Shown here in pieces: positions 6,957-15,544 of a stretch of 18,686 nt of DNA. The position numbers and the translations under genes were made by a program. Numbering within the stretch: the first letter of the stretch is position 1; each line of letters starts with the position of its first letter. The stretch is from Rhodanobacter sp. UBA5168 (GTDB taxonomy: Bacteria; Pseudomonadota; Gammaproteobacteria; Xanthomonadales; Rhodanobacteraceae). Under the pieces are notes generated by a model, which did no database searches, had not been told where the DNA came from, and saw nothing but the letters and a program-made list of their open reading frames with translations. The DNA lies in assembly GCA_002413455.1 (NCBI GenBank), contig DHXA01000078.1:7411-26096 (forward strand). Reading direction: 5' to 3'.

Positions 6957-8195
6957 TCAGCGGCTGTCGTTCAAGGCTGCCCGCAGGGGTTTCATCAAGG
7001 CCGCCGGCTGGGTTCGTCCCAGCCGGATGTCCGGCGCGCCGTGCCAACGCGCGGTATCGGCGATCACCTTGGCCAGCGCCTGCACCAGACCCGTTTCGGG
7101 CGCCACGCCTGGCTCCAGGAAAAGCGCCTTGACCTCGAACACACCATCTCCACGATGGGCCTTGGCATCGAGCCGGCCGACCAGCCGGCCACGATGCAGG
7201 ATCGGCAGCACGAAGTAGCCGTAACGCCGCTTCGCCGCCGGGGTATAGCACTCGATCGTGTATTCGAAATCGAACATCGCCAATGCCCGCGCGCGATCCC
7301 ACACCAGCGGGTCGAACGGCGACAGCAGCGCGGTGTGGGTGGCGCGCAGGCGCCCATTCAGCGCCCTGGTCAACGCGCCCGCGTGATCGCGGTGCACATA
7401 GCCCGGTGTGGCCCAGCCCTGCACCGGCACCGCCAGCAATTCACCGGTGGCGAGCAGCGGGACCAGCTCGCGGTCGGTGACCTTGGGCCGCAGCCGAAAG
7501 TAGTCGGCGATCCAGCCTGCCTGGGTCACCCCCAACGCGCGCACGCTGTCGACGATCGCGCGCCGGCGCAGGTCCGCCGCCGTGAGCGAGTCGGCGGCGA
7601 CATCGAACGGTGGATCGAGCCGGGCCAGCACGTGTTCGGCCAGATCGTAGACCCGCTGGAAATTGTCGCGCCGCGCCACCATCAGTTCGCCCAGCGCGAA
7701 CCAGGCTTCCAGCCAGCGCTTCTCCGGCTTCCACGCCCACCAGCCCGGCTTGCTCGCGCCTTCCCCGCGCGCAAAATCGGCCGCGCGCACCGGGCCGGAG
7801 GCGCGGATGCCGGCCAGCAACGCATCCATGTCGGCGCGTTGCTCGCGATGCATCCGCGCCGCGCTCCGATGTGCCCAGTGATGCATGCGCTGATCGTGCC
7901 CACCGCGATGCCAGGCAACGTCGGCAGCACTGACAAAACACGCCTCGTGCGCCCAGCACTCCGCCAGCCGACCTTGCGCGAGTGCCTCATCGAGCCATGT
8001 CATCGGGTAGTCGCCCAGTCGCGCGTGCAGTACCAGATAGGGACTGCGCGCCACCACATGGATGGTGTCGATCTGCAGCAGACGCATGCGTTCGATCATC
8101 GCTACCACGTCATCGCGACGCGGGCGCCGCCGCAGCGGCTGCAGCAGCCCCTGGGCGGCCAGCTGCAGCAGCCGCGCCTGCGCAAGGCTCAGCAT
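6957..8195 (-). CDS. YcaQ/AlkX-type DNA glycosylase (winged-helix, HTH_42)
   Basis: With 412 aa, this is close to E. coli YcaQ (about 410). The family excises bulky alkylated bases and unhooks interstrand crosslinks such as nitrogen-mustard adducts, using tandem winged-helix domains. The QxD catalytic motif is visible as Gln41-Ile42-Asp43 in LLQIDTIHVVARSPY, and CWAHEACFV follows at about 80-88 as in other members. The C-terminal half has the typical LLSPFDPLVWDR, ARALAMFDFEY and YGYFVLPIL segments. The ATG at 8195 is chosen because the protein then starts LSLAQARLLQLAAQGL like its relatives; an in-frame GTG at 8228 would add 11 residues and has no better ribosome site. It is divergent from the EF-hand gene. 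Confidence 0.88.
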   Translation of the reverse strand: MLSLAQARLLQLAAQGLLQPLRRRPRRDDVVAMIERMRLLQIDTIHVVARSPYLVLHARLGDYPMTWLDEALAQGRLAECWAHEACFVSAADVAWHRGGHDQRMHHWAHRSAARMHREQRADMDALLAGIRASGPVRAADFARGEGASKPGWWAWKPEKRWLEAWFALGELMVARRDNFQRVYDLAEHVLARLDPPFDVAADSLTAADLRRRAIVDSVRALGVTQAGWIADYFRLRPKVTDRELVPLLATGELLAVPVQGWATPGYVHRDHAGALTRALNGRLRATHTALLSPFDPLVWDRARALAMFDFEYTIECYTPAAKRRYGYFVLPILHRGRLVGRLDAKAHRGDGVFEVKALFLEPGVAPETGLVQALAKVIADTARWHGAPDIRLGRTQPAALMKPLRAALNDSR

Positions 8196-8378
8196 GCGGG
8201 GATCGCCTGAAGCGTGGCCCAACGACACGGCAGCTTCACGGCCTGATGACGAAGATATTGAGCCGGCATTTACAGAGCCCCTGTTGGCGTGATTCCGAGT
8301 TGGGCAACCGGTGACGCAGGCCTCGCCCGATCAACCCGTCCGCGCAAACTCACCGAAGTATTCTGGCATGGAGTATTG

Positions 8379-8915
8379 ATGATGAAATCTCGCAAGCCGT
8401 TATTGTCCGCACTAGCCACTGGCGCGCTGATGTTCGCCGGCACGCTGATCGCACAGGACGTGCCGCCGGCCGCTCCCGCCACGTCGCCTGTTCCTGCGGC
8501 ACCGATGCCACCCGCCGAGCCGATGCCGTCCACGGCACCGATGCCACCTGCCGAACCGATGCCGCCCGCGACATCGGCGCCGCCTGCCGAACCCATGCCT
8601 TCGACTGCAGCACCGATGCCTTCCGGCGCACCGATGCCTGCGGCTGAGCCGACGGCATCGGACACGCCCGCTGCCGCCGGTCAGGCCACCTATCAGACGC
8701 AGCAAGGTGACGTGGTTGTGCGCAGTGTTCCGGCACCGGCTCCCGCAGCCGGGCCGGCGCCGGCCTTCGAGCAGTTGTCCGGCGGTGGCAAGTCGATTAC
8801 CGACGATCAGGCCGTGGCGTATCCGCCGCTGGCCAACGACTTCATCCATGCCGACAGCAACCGCAACGGCAAGATCAGCAAGACCGAATACACCAACTGG
8901 ACAAAACAGCTCTGA
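8379..8915 (+). CDS. Secreted Pro/Ala/Met-rich protein with C-terminal EF hand
   Basis: The 178-aa protein has a signal peptide of about 25 residues (Lys/Arg, then ALATGALMFAGTLIAQ), so it is probably periplasmic or secreted. Residues 41-91 are a degenerate repeat of APMPPAEPMPS type, a proline-rich spacer. The last 25 residues contain one canonical EF-hand loop, D159-S-N-R-N-G-K-I-S-K-T-E170, with all calcium-coordinating positions in place. GGAG (8370-8373) supports the ATG ATG pair at 8379/8382. Longer in-frame readings lack a signal peptide start. Function is unknown; similar EF-hand periplasmic proteins are frequent in Xanthomonadaceae. The next gene encodes PldA, a calcium-dependent enzyme, which may be chance. 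Confidence 0.82.
   Translation: MMKSRKPLLSALATGALMFAGTLIAQDVPPAAPATSPVPAAPMPPAEPMPSTAPMPPAEPMPPATSAPPAEPMPSTAAPMPSGAPMPAAEPTASDTPAAAGQATYQTQQGDVVVRSVPAPAPAAGPAPAFEQLSGGGKSITDDQAVAYPPLANDFIHADSNRNGKISKTEYTNWTKQL
8499..8651 (+). repeat. Degenerate in-frame repeat coding for APMPPAEPMPS units
   Basis: The DNA repeats variants of CCGATGCC-ACC/TCC-GC-GA/GC at irregular 12-33 base spacing, encoding residues 41-91 of the EF-hand protein. Such tracts may vary in length between strains. Confidence 0.7.
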
Positions 8916-8930
8916 CTACCTGCTTCTTCA

Positions 8931-8960
8931 AGCCGGCCATGATCTCCATCATGGCCGGCT
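8931..8960 (+). terminator. Perfect 13-bp stem-loop after the EF-hand gene
   Basis: AGCCGGCCATGAT and ATCATGGCCGGCT pair perfectly around loop CTCC, 15 bases beyond the stop codon. The following bases (GCCGTTT) are only weakly T-rich, so termination may be partial, allowing some read-through into pldA. Confidence 0.6.
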
Positions 8961-9052
8961 GCCGTTTGCCGGGTTCGGCCATGTCTCCACTCGATCGGAG
9001 CGCATGGCCTAGACTCCCGCCTCAATCGTCTACCCGGGGAAACCTGCTCCTG

Positions 9053-10144
9053 ATGAAGTCTCACTCCGTTGCCCTGCCGCTGGCACTGGCCGCCGGCCTG
9101 CTTGCCCCTTCCGTCCATGCGCAAAACCCCGACCCCACCGATATCCGCGCCTGCACCGCGATCGAAAGCGATGCGCAGCGGCTGGCCTGCTATGACCACT
9201 CCACCGGCCGGGTGAATCTGCCGGTTGCGCAGAAGCGGGTCGACACGGAAACCGCCACACCGGGCATCTTCAGTCGCGACCGGAAGGAAACGACGGGCAC
9301 GGTGGAACCCAACACGGAAGTGGCCAAGCCCATGTCCCTGCTCGACAGTCGCTGGGAGCTGACGTCGGAAAGCAAACTGGGCACCTTCAACATTCGCGGC
9401 TACAAGCCGGTGTATGTGCTGCCGGTGTTCGCTACCAGCAACCAGAACAAGCAGCCGTCCAGCCCCAACCCGGACAACAACGTGCCGCAGAGCGAGCAAC
9501 TGGACAACGTCGAGGCAAAATTTCAGTTCAGTGTGAAGACCAAGGTCTGGCAGGGCATCTTCGGCAATGCCGGCGATCTGTGGGTCGGCTACACCCAGTC
9601 GTCGCGCTGGCAGGTCTACAACGCCGAGCAGTCACGTCCGTTTCGCGAAACCGATTACGAACCCGAGGCGATGCTGGTGTTCGACACCAACTATCACCTG
9701 TTCGGCTGGTCTGGCCGGATGTTCGGTATCGGTATCGACCACCAGTCCAACGGGCGCGACAACCCGCAATCGCGCAGCTGGAACCGGGTGATCGCCAACG
9801 TCGGTTTCGAGCGCAACGGCTGGACCGTGATGATCAGGCCGTGGTGGCGCATCCCCGAATCGCGTCGCACCGACGACAATCCCGACATCAGCAATTACAT
9901 GGGACGCGGCGAGGTGCAGATCGTGCACGAATGGCACAGCCAGGAATTCGGACTGATGCTGCGCGACTCGTTCCGCGGCGGCAGCCGCCAGCACGGCGCG
10001 GTCAAGTTCAGCTGGAGCTTCCCGCTTGCAGGCAACCTGCGCGGCTACGCCGAGGTCTTCAAGGGCTACGGCGAAAGTCTGATCGATTACAACCACAACG
10101 CCACCTACGCCGGCGTCGGCATCTCGCTGCTCGAGTGGTATTGA
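9053..10144 (+). CDS. pldA: Outer-membrane phospholipase A (PldA/OMPLA)
   Basis: The 363-aa protein has a signal peptide (MKSHSVALPLALAAGLLAPS, cleavage after VHA at residue 23). It is a 12-strand outer-membrane barrel that hydrolyses mislocalised surface phospholipids in a calcium-dependent dimer and so maintains lipid asymmetry. The catalytic triad is exact: His230 and Ser232 in DHQSNG and Asn244 in SRSWNRV, the same 2- and 14-residue spacing as H142, S144 and N156 of E. coli. The N-terminal extension, with Cys34 and Cys46 in a DAQRLACYD segment, is longer than in E. coli PldA and resembles Xanthomonas-type proteins. The ATG at 9053 starts exactly at the signal peptide; GGGGA lies about 12 bases upstream, a little far. 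A strong terminator follows the gene. Confidence 0.93.
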   Translation: MKSHSVALPLALAAGLLAPSVHAQNPDPTDIRACTAIESDAQRLACYDHSTGRVNLPVAQKRVDTETATPGIFSRDRKETTGTVEPNTEVAKPMSLLDSRWELTSESKLGTFNIRGYKPVYVLPVFATSNQNKQPSSPNPDNNVPQSEQLDNVEAKFQFSVKTKVWQGIFGNAGDLWVGYTQSSRWQVYNAEQSRPFRETDYEPEAMLVFDTNYHLFGWSGRMFGIGIDHQSNGRDNPQSRSWNRVIANVGFERNGWTVMIRPWWRIPESRRTDDNPDISNYMGRGEVQIVHEWHSQEFGLMLRDSFRGGSRQHGAVKFSWSFPLAGNLRGYAEVFKGYGESLIDYNHNATYAGVGISLLEWY

Positions 10145-10158
10145 GATAGCCGCATGCG

Positions 10159-10199
10159 CGAAGGCCCGGTGATGACGGATCACCGGGCCTTCGTCTTTT
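10159..10199 (+). terminator. Rho-independent terminator of pldA
   Basis: CGAAGGCCCGGTGAT pairs perfectly (15 bp) with ATCACCGGGCCTTCG around loop GACGG, followed by TCTTTT. It starts 15 bases after the pldA stop codon and separates pldA from the convergent FKBP gene. Confidence 0.93.
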
Positions 10200-10225
10200 G
10201 GCGTGGAGCAACCGCGCTGCAGCGA

Positions 10226-10708
10226 TCAGTGGTGATGACCACCAGCGCCGTGCACGTGGCCGTGTGCCAGCTCTTCTTCATTGGCCATGCGCACGTCGGT
10301 TACTTCGATAGTGAAATGCAAGGTCTTGCCGGCGAGCGGATGATTGCCGTCGATAAATACCTTGTCGGCCTCGACCCGGGTGACCGTGACGTTGATCTCG
10401 CCCTGCGGACCACGGCCCTGGAACTGCATGCCGGGCTGGATGTCCTCCACGCCCTGGAAGGCCTCACGCGGCACTTCCTGCATCAGTTCGGCGTGGTGCA
10501 CGCCATAGCCTTCTTCGGGGGGCACGTCGGCGTCGAATTTGTCGCCGATCGCGCGGCCTTCCATCTGCTTTTCGAGACCCGGCACGATCTGCCCGCTGCC
10601 ATGCAGGTAGGTCAGCGGCTCGCGCCCTTCGGAGCTATCGATGACCAGACCCTGGTCGTCGGTCAGCGTGTAATGGAAGGCAGCAACGGAGTTCGGGGCA
10701 ATCTGCAT
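10226..10708 (-). CDS. SlyD-like FKBP-type peptidyl-prolyl cis-trans isomerase
   Basis: The 160-aa protein has the SlyD layout. An FKBP half-domain with YTLTDDQGLVIDSS and PLTYLHGSGQIVPGLEKQMEG comes first. An inserted IF chaperone domain spans about residues 70-120, and the second FKBP part contains GNHPLAGKTLHF. The tail is His-rich, HGHVHGAGGHHH, able to bind nickel or zinc. SlyD isomerises prolyl bonds, holds unfolded chains and supports hydrogenase nickel insertion in E. coli; the present tail is much shorter and Cys-free, so a general folding role is more likely. The ATG at 10708 is the family start (MQIAPNSVAAFHYTL); 25 upstream residues in the open frame are discarded as unlike the family. 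Cytoplasmic. Confidence 0.92.
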   Translation of the reverse strand: MQIAPNSVAAFHYTLTDDQGLVIDSSEGREPLTYLHGSGQIVPGLEKQMEGRAIGDKFDADVPPEEGYGVHHAELMQEVPREAFQGVEDIQPGMQFQGRGPQGEINVTVTRVEADKVFIDGNHPLAGKTLHFTIEVTDVRMANEEELAHGHVHGAGGHHH

Positions 10709-10824
10709 GAGGATCTCGTGAATAGGTTCAAGTCTGCCGGCCAGGTGCCGACACGAGGGCGCGAACTTACCAGAACAGGACAAAACGCCCTGTGAACTAC
10801 GACAGGATTGGCGATACTCCGGTC

Positions 10825-12366
10825 ATGACCCCCTTGCCATATCGTTGCCCGTACCGTTTTTTCTTGTGCATGTCGATCGCCGCGGCCTGCCTGCTCGCCG
10901 CGCCGATGACGACTGCCGCAGCCGCGCTGGCGACACCTGGCGCCAGCACCACCGCCGGGCTGACCGCACAGATCGATGCGCGGATCGGCCAGCCGCGCTT
11001 CGCCGCGGCCAGCTGGGGGATTGCGGTGGTGTCGCTCGACAGCGGCCGCACGCTATACGCGCACCATGCCGACCAATTGCTGCAGCCCGCCTCCACGGCG
11101 AAGTTGTTCACCGCCGCGCTCAGCCTCTCCGCGCTGGGGGCGGATTTTCGGATACCGACCCGGCTGCTTGCCGACGGCCGTATCGTGAATGGACGTCTGA
11201 ACGGATCGCTGATCCTGTACGGCATGGGCGATCCGACCCTTGGCACCGCCAGCAGCGCCGACTGGGCCGATCAACTGGCCAGCGAGGCAGCGGCTCACGG
11301 CGTGCGCTCCGTGCATGGCGACCTGATCGCCGACGACAGCTACTTTGCCGGCCCGGCCTTTGGCGATGGCTGGGAAGCCGGCGATCTGCAGAGCTGGTTC
11401 GCGGTGCCGTCCTCCGCCCTGAGCGTGCAGGAGAACATCATCAACGTCACGGTGACTCCGGGGCGAGCGCCCGGTCGTCCGGCCCAGCTGGCGTTTGCTC
11501 CGGCCGAGGCCGGGCCGGGCCTGGTCAGCCGGCTGGCCACCAGCGCGGCGGGCACGCCAGATGACATCAATCTGTACCGTGCCCCGGGCGACGATACGCT
11601 GCATGCCTTCGGCCGTATCGCCGCTGACGCCAGCGCGCAGCATTTCAAGCTGGCGATGGTGGATCCGGCGCTGGTGGCCGGCAGGCAGTTGCGACAGGCG
11701 TTGAAGCATCGCGGCATTCGCGTCGCCGGCGAGCTGCGCGTCGTCCATTGGCCACAGAGCGGCAACGCGCTGTCCGCCGCAACCAGCATGCTCGGCGAAG
11801 TGCTGTCGCCACCGCTGCGGGACATCCTGCAGCAAGGCCTCAAACGCTCGCAGAACCTGTACTTGCAAAACCTGTTGCTGGGCGTCGGCGCGCGCAACCC
11901 GGCCATCGCCACGCCCGGCTTCAGCACCACCGAAAGCCGCGGCATCTCGGCATTGCGGCAACTGCTGGCAAAGATCGGTGTTCCGCCATCGGCCAGCCTC
12001 ATCGATGAAGGCGCCGGGTTGTCACGCCGGGATCTGGTCACGCCAGACGCACTGGTTCGCGTACTCGTCTACCTGGCGGCACAGCCCTATGCGGACATGC
12101 TGCGCGAGGCGCTGCCGGTTGCCGGCGTCGACGGCACCCTGGCCGGCCACATGCGCCGCACCGCCGCCGAAAACAACGTGCATGCGAAGAGCGGCAGCAT
12201 GGCTTACGTGCATTGCCTGGCTGGCTATGTCACCACGGCAGCGGGCGAGCGGCTGGCGTTCGCCATCATGTTGAACAATTACGACCGCCCGGACGCTGCA
12301 CCCTCCATCAGCAACGAAGTGGACGAGATCGCCGTGCTGCTGGCGAACTATCGCGGCCGTGGATGA
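10825..12366 (+). CDS. dacB: D-alanyl-D-alanine carboxypeptidase/endopeptidase (PBP4)
   Basis: This 513-aa class C penicillin-binding protein trims or cleaves peptidoglycan cross-bridges in the periplasm. The active-site triad motifs are present: SxxK as S90-T-A-K93 in PASTAKL, SxN as S342-Q-N344, and KTG-type K455-S-G457. Also typical are YGMGDPTLG, DEGAGLSRRDLVTPDAL and LPVAGVDGTLAGHM. A signal sequence occupies about residues 8-34. The start is uncertain: ATG 10825 begins just before the signal, but an in-frame GTG at 10792, with AGGA 11 bases upstream, would add 11 residues. It is divergent from the FKBP gene and converges with the glutathione peroxidase gene after 36 bases with no evident terminator. 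Confidence 0.9.
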   Translation: MTPLPYRCPYRFFLCMSIAAACLLAAPMTTAAAALATPGASTTAGLTAQIDARIGQPRFAAASWGIAVVSLDSGRTLYAHHADQLLQPASTAKLFTAALSLSALGADFRIPTRLLADGRIVNGRLNGSLILYGMGDPTLGTASSADWADQLASEAAAHGVRSVHGDLIADDSYFAGPAFGDGWEAGDLQSWFAVPSSALSVQENIINVTVTPGRAPGRPAQLAFAPAEAGPGLVSRLATSAAGTPDDINLYRAPGDDTLHAFGRIAADASAQHFKLAMVDPALVAGRQLRQALKHRGIRVAGELRVVHWPQSGNALSAATSMLGEVLSPPLRDILQQGLKRSQNLYLQNLLLGVGARNPAIATPGFSTTESRGISALRQLLAKIGVPPSASLIDEGAGLSRRDLVTPDALVRVLVYLAAQPYADMLREALPVAGVDGTLAGHMRRTAAENNVHAKSGSMAYVHCLAGYVTTAAGERLAFAIMLNNYDRPDAAPSISNEVDEIAVLLANYRGRG

Positions 12367-12402
12367 GCATGGCCGCTTCGGGACTTCAGCCATCCAGCCG
12401 GA

Positions 12403-12888
12403 TCAGCCGCCCAGCCGGGCAAGTGTGTCCTTGCCGATCTTTTCCGGCGTGTCGGTGGAGGCGTAACGCTTCACCACCTGGCCATCCGCATCGACCAGGA
12501 ACTTGGTGAAATTCCATTTGATCGACTCGCTGCCGAGGATGCCCTTGCCCTCGCTCTTCAGCCATCTGTAGAGCGGGTCGGCGCGCTCGCCGTTGACCTC
12601 GACCTTGGCGAACATCGGGAAGGTCACGTCGTACTGGGTACTGCAAAACGTCTTGATCTCGGCCTCGTTTCCAGGCTCCTGGTGACCGAACTGGTCGCAG
12701 GGAAAACCCAGTACCACCAGGCCACGATCGCGCTGGTCCTGCCACAGCGTCTCCAGCCCCTGGTACTGCGGGGTGAACCCGCACTTGGACGCGACGTTGA
12801 CGATCAAGAGTGTCTTGCCGCTCCATTCGGTGAGTGAACGCGGGTTGCCATCGATATCGCGGACGGTGAAATCGTAGACGCTGGACAT
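12403..12888 (-). CDS. Glutathione peroxidase family, probably thioredoxin-dependent
   Basis: The 161-aa thiol peroxidase reduces hydrogen peroxide and lipid hydroperoxides. The peroxidatic Cys36 lies in NVASKCGFT, with the catalytic partners Gln70 ([12 protein letters not shown]), Trp125 and Asn126 (KWNFTKF). A further Cys82 occupies the position of the resolving cysteine of yeast Gpx3 (Cys36/Cys82), which argues for reduction by thioredoxin instead of glutathione. No signal peptide is seen, so it is cytoplasmic. GGAG stands six bases before the ATG, in a small palindrome GACGGACTCCGTC (12889-12901). It is divergent from the methionine import operon, with about 100 bases between. Confidence 0.94.
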   Translation of the reverse strand: MSSVYDFTVRDIDGNPRSLTEWSGKTLLIVNVASKCGFTPQYQGLETLWQDQRDRGLVVLGFPCDQFGHQEPGNEAEIKTFCSTQYDVTFPMFAKVEVNGERADPLYRWLKSEGKGILGSESIKWNFTKFLVDADGQVVKRYASTDTPEKIGKDTLARLGG

Positions 12889-12988
12889 GACGGACTCCGT
12901 CTTGATGGATCAATCCAGCAGCATACGCCATCGCCGGCCCGGACCGTGGCATAGAATGAGGCTTTCGTCCGAAGGCCTTATTCCCGTC

Positions 12989-13999
12989 GTGATCCGCTTT
13001 GTCGATGTCCACAAGTCCTACCGCGTCGACGGCAGAGACATCCCCGCGCTGCAGCCTTTCAGCCTCGACATTGCCGACGGCGAGGTATTCGGCATCATTG
13101 GCTTGTCCGGTGCCGGAAAATCGACGCTTATACGGCTGATCAACCTGCTCGAACGACCCAGCGGTGGGCGCATTTTCGTCGGCGACATCGAGATGACCGC
13201 GCTGGCCGAACCGGCGTTGCGCGCGCAGCGCCGGCGCATCGGCATGATCTTCCAGCATTTCAACCTGCTCGCCTCGCAAACGGTAGCGGACAACGTCGCA
13301 TTTCCGATACGCCTGGCCGGCGAGCACAACGCTGCGGTGCTGCGAAAACGTGTCGATGAGCTACTGGCTCGGGTCGGCCTGAGCGCGCACGCCGGCAAAT
13401 ACCCGTCGCAGCTTTCCGGCGGCCAGAAGCAGCGCGTCGGCATCGCCCGCGCGCTGGCCAACCGGCCGTCGATCCTGCTATGCGACGAAGCCACCAGCGC
13501 GCTCGATCCGCAGACCACCGCCTCGGTGCTGGAACTGCTGGCCGAGATCAACCGCGAGCTGCATCTGACCATCTTACTGATCACCCACGAAATGGACGTG
13601 GTGCGCCGTGTCTGCGATCGCGTGGCGGTGCTCGACGCCGGTGTCATCGTGGAGCGCGGCGCTGTGGCCGACGTGTTCCTGCATCCCCAGCATGCCACCA
13701 CGCGGCGCTTCGTCAACGAGGCGCTGCCCGAAGAGGCGGCGAGCGAGCTGGCGCCGTTCGCGCAAGTGCCCGGTCGCATCCTGCGGCTGAGTTTTCGCGG
13801 CGATACCACGTTGACCCCGGCGCTGGGCCGGGTGGCGCGAGAGACCGGCATCGACTTCAACATCCTCGCCGGACGCATCGATCGCATCAAGGACCTCCCC
13901 TACGGCCAGCTCACGCTGGCGGTCCAGGGCGAGCGCGTGGATGCCGCCATGTCCGCGCTGCATGACGCAGGCATCGAGATCGAGGAGTTGCACCGATGA
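12989..13999 (+). CDS. metN: Methionine ABC transporter ATP-binding protein MetN
   Basis: The 336-aa ATPase of the D-/L-methionine importer sits on the cytoplasmic face. Motifs in order are Walker [10 protein letters not shown] (38-46), Q-loop Gln89 in MIFQHFN, signature LSGGQ (142-146), Walker B ILLCDE (162-167) and H-loop His200. The C-terminal part (about 260-335) fits the NIL/ACT-like regulatory domain that binds methionine and inhibits transport. GTG 12989 is chosen since the family begins MIRF..VHKSYRV; upstream frame residues look like untranslated leader. The ribosome site is weak (GAAGG, 13 bases away). TAGAAT at 12952-12957 is a reasonable -10 without a good -35. The stop overlaps the metI start as ATGA, implying translational coupling. 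Confidence 0.94.
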   Translation: MIRFVDVHKSYRVDGRDIPALQPFSLDIADGEVFGIIGLSGAGKSTLIRLINLLERPSGGRIFVGDIEMTALAEPALRAQRRRIGMIFQHFNLLASQTVADNVAFPIRLAGEHNAAVLRKRVDELLARVGLSAHAGKYPSQLSGGQKQRVGIARALANRPSILLCDEATSALDPQTTASVLELLAEINRELHLTILLITHEMDVVRRVCDRVAVLDAGVIVERGAVADVFLHPQHATTRRFVNEALPEEAASELAPFAQVPGRILRLSFRGDTTLTPALGRVARETGIDFNILAGRIDRIKDLPYGQLTLAVQGERVDAAMSALHDAGIEIEELHR

Positions 14000-14673
14000 A
14001 TCCGCTGCAGAAACTGTTTCCCAACATCGACGACTGGGGCGAGATCGGACGCGCCTGCGTCGACACCTTGCTGATGCTGGGTGGCTCGCTGCTGCTCACC
14101 GTGCTGATCGGCCTTCCGCTGGGCGTGCTGCTGTACCTCACCGGCAGGGGCCAGCTGCGGCCGATGCCCCGACTCTATGCGATCGTTTCGCTGCTGGTGA
14201 ATGTCCTGCGCTCCGTGCCGTTCATCATTCTGATGATCGTGCTGATGCCGGTGACGTATTTCCTGGTCGGTACCAAGCTCGGTATCCGCGGCGCGATCCC
14301 GCCATTGGTGATTGGCGCTGCACCGTTCCTCGCGCGGCTGGTGGAAACCGCGCTGCGCGAAGTGCAGCAGGGCGTGATCGAGGCCAGCCAGGCGATGGGC
14401 GCCAGCCTGTGGCAGATCGTGCGCCACGTGCTGCTGCCGGAAGCGCGCGGCGGCCTGTTCGCCGGCATCACTGTCACCGCGATCGCGCTGGTCGGCTATA
14501 CCGCCATGGGTGGCGCGATCGGCTCCGGTGGTCTCGGCGACCTGGCCTATCGCTACGGCTACCTCAGCTACAAATCCGACTACATGCTCGTCACCGTGGC
14601 CTTGCTGATCGTGCTGGTGCAACTGTTGCAGATGCTCGGCGACCGCATCGTGGCGCGATTTGGGCGACACTGA
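13996..14673 (+). CDS. metI: Methionine ABC transporter permease MetI
   Basis: The 225-aa inner-membrane permease has about five hydrophobic segments. The EAA loop that contacts MetN is visible as [26 protein letters not shown] sequence around residues 133-154, and [11 protein letters not shown] (about 69-79) and [18 protein letters not shown] (about 168-185) are typical MetI signatures. Length matches E. coli MetI (217). Its ATG overlaps the metN stop by four bases. Its stop codon falls inside the first arm of the hairpin region that precedes metQ. Confidence 0.95.
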   Translation: MNPLQKLFPNIDDWGEIGRACVDTLLMLGGSLLLTVLIGLPLGVLLYLTGRGQLRPMPRLYAIVSLLVNVLRSVPFIILMIVLMPVTYFLVGTKLGIRGAIPPLVIGAAPFLARLVETALREVQQGVIEASQAMGASLWQIVRHVLLPEARGGLFAGITVTAIALVGYTAMGGAIGSGGLGDLAYRYGYLSYKSDYMLVTVALLIVLVQLLQMLGDRIVARFGRH

Positions 14674-14735
14674 ATAGCCGTCTTTGCATTTGGCGGTATA
14701 GACGGCTATTCTTGTGCGCCGCACAAGAATAGCCG
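14672..14735 (+). promoter_or_regulatory. Mutually exclusive hairpins in the metI-metQ gap
   Basis: Three segments share complementarity. Arm A, GAATAGCCGTCT (14672-14683), pairs perfectly with AGACGGCTATTC (14700-14711): 12 bp, 16-base loop. The overlapping segment CGGCTATTCTTGTGC (14703-14717) pairs perfectly with GCACAAGAATAGCCG (14721-14735): 15 bp, loop GCC. Only one can form at a time. The second stem ends four bases before the metQ ATG (14740) and covers the place where its ribosome site must be. No T-tract follows, so it is not an intrinsic terminator. It probably controls metQ translation or stabilises mRNA ends; the function is inference. Confidence 0.75.
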
Positions 14736-14739
14736 CGCC

Positions 14740-15540
14740 ATGAAACTGCTTCTGCTCATGATCGCCGCCCTGCTCTCGCTGCTTTTGCTGGCCGGCTGCT
14801 CCGGATCCGGCGACCGCGACGGCAACGTCCTCACAGTGGCGGCCACCGCAATCCCGCACGCGGAGATACTCAAGCAAGCCAAGCCACTGCTGGCAAAAGA
14901 AGGCGTGGACCTGGAGATCAGGACATTCGCCGATTACGTGCAGCCGAACACCCAGGTAGCCGAGAAGAACATCGACCTGAACTACTTCCAGACCAAGCCC
15001 TACCTGGACGCGTTCAACCGCGAACGCGGTACCCATCTCACCATCGTCACCGGCGTGCACATCGAGCCGTTCGGCGCGTACTCGCACAAGTTCACGAAGA
15101 TCGACCAGCTCCCCGACGGCGCCAGCGTGACGCTTCCGAACGATCCCAGCAACAGCAGCCGAGGGTTGCTGCTGCTGGCGAGACATGGCCTGATCACGCT
15201 GAAAAATCCGAACAATGAGCTATCCACGCTGAAGGACATCACCGCGAATCCGAAGCAGCTGCAGTTCCGTGAATTGGAAGCAGCGATGCTGCCGCGCACG
15301 CTGGACGAAGTGGATCTTGCCTTGATCAACACCAACTACGCGTTGGCCGCGGGACTGAATCCGACAAAAGACGCGCTGTTGATCGAGGACCGGAGCTCGC
15401 CGTACGTGAACTACCTGGTCGGCCGCGCCGATAACCAGCACGATCCGCGCGTGCAGAAACTGGCCAAGGTACTGAACAGCCCGCAGATCAAGGCGTTCAT
15501 CGAACAGAAGTACCACGGCGCCGTGGTGCCGGCGTTCTGA
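14740..15540 (+). CDS. metQ: Methionine-binding lipoprotein MetQ
   Basis: The 266-aa substrate-binding component of the methionine importer is a NlpA/MetQ-family lipoprotein anchored to the inner membrane. The signal peptide ends in lipobox LLAGC with Cys20 lipidated. Family signatures are VAATAIPHAEIL (33-44), the NIDLNYFQTKPYLD segment (77-90), SVTLPNDPSNSSRGLLLL and the EVDLALINTNYA segment that lines the ligand pocket. The ending, about residue 250 onwards, with FIEQKYHGAVVPAF, is standard. No normal ribosome site is visible: the 13 bases before the ATG lie mostly inside a 15-bp hairpin. It is separated from metI by 66 bases and converges with pncB, the stops being four bases apart. Confidence 0.95.
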   Translation: MKLLLLMIAALLSLLLLAGCSGSGDRDGNVLTVAATAIPHAEILKQAKPLLAKEGVDLEIRTFADYVQPNTQVAEKNIDLNYFQTKPYLDAFNRERGTHLTIVTGVHIEPFGAYSHKFTKIDQLPDGASVTLPNDPSNSSRGLLLLARHGLITLKNPNNELSTLKDITANPKQLQFRELEAAMLPRTLDEVDLALINTNYALAAGLNPTKDALLIEDRSSPYVNYLVGRADNQHDPRVQKLAKVLNSPQIKAFIEQKYHGAVVPAF

Positions 15541-15544
15541 TCGC

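Noticed and set aside
12889..12901. Palindrome GACGGACTCCGTC between gpx and metN as an operator
   Set aside because: It is only 6 bp per half and coincides with the gpx ribosome site, which explains part of it; too short to claim.
14703..14735. Reading the hairpin before metQ as an intrinsic terminator
   Set aside because: The stem is followed by CGCCATGAAA with no T-tract, and metQ immediately follows in the same operon.
13900..15186. A 428-codon minus-strand frame antisense to metN, metI and metQ
   Set aside because: It has no recognisable domain and shows His/Gln-rich shadow composition; the plus-strand met genes are unambiguous.
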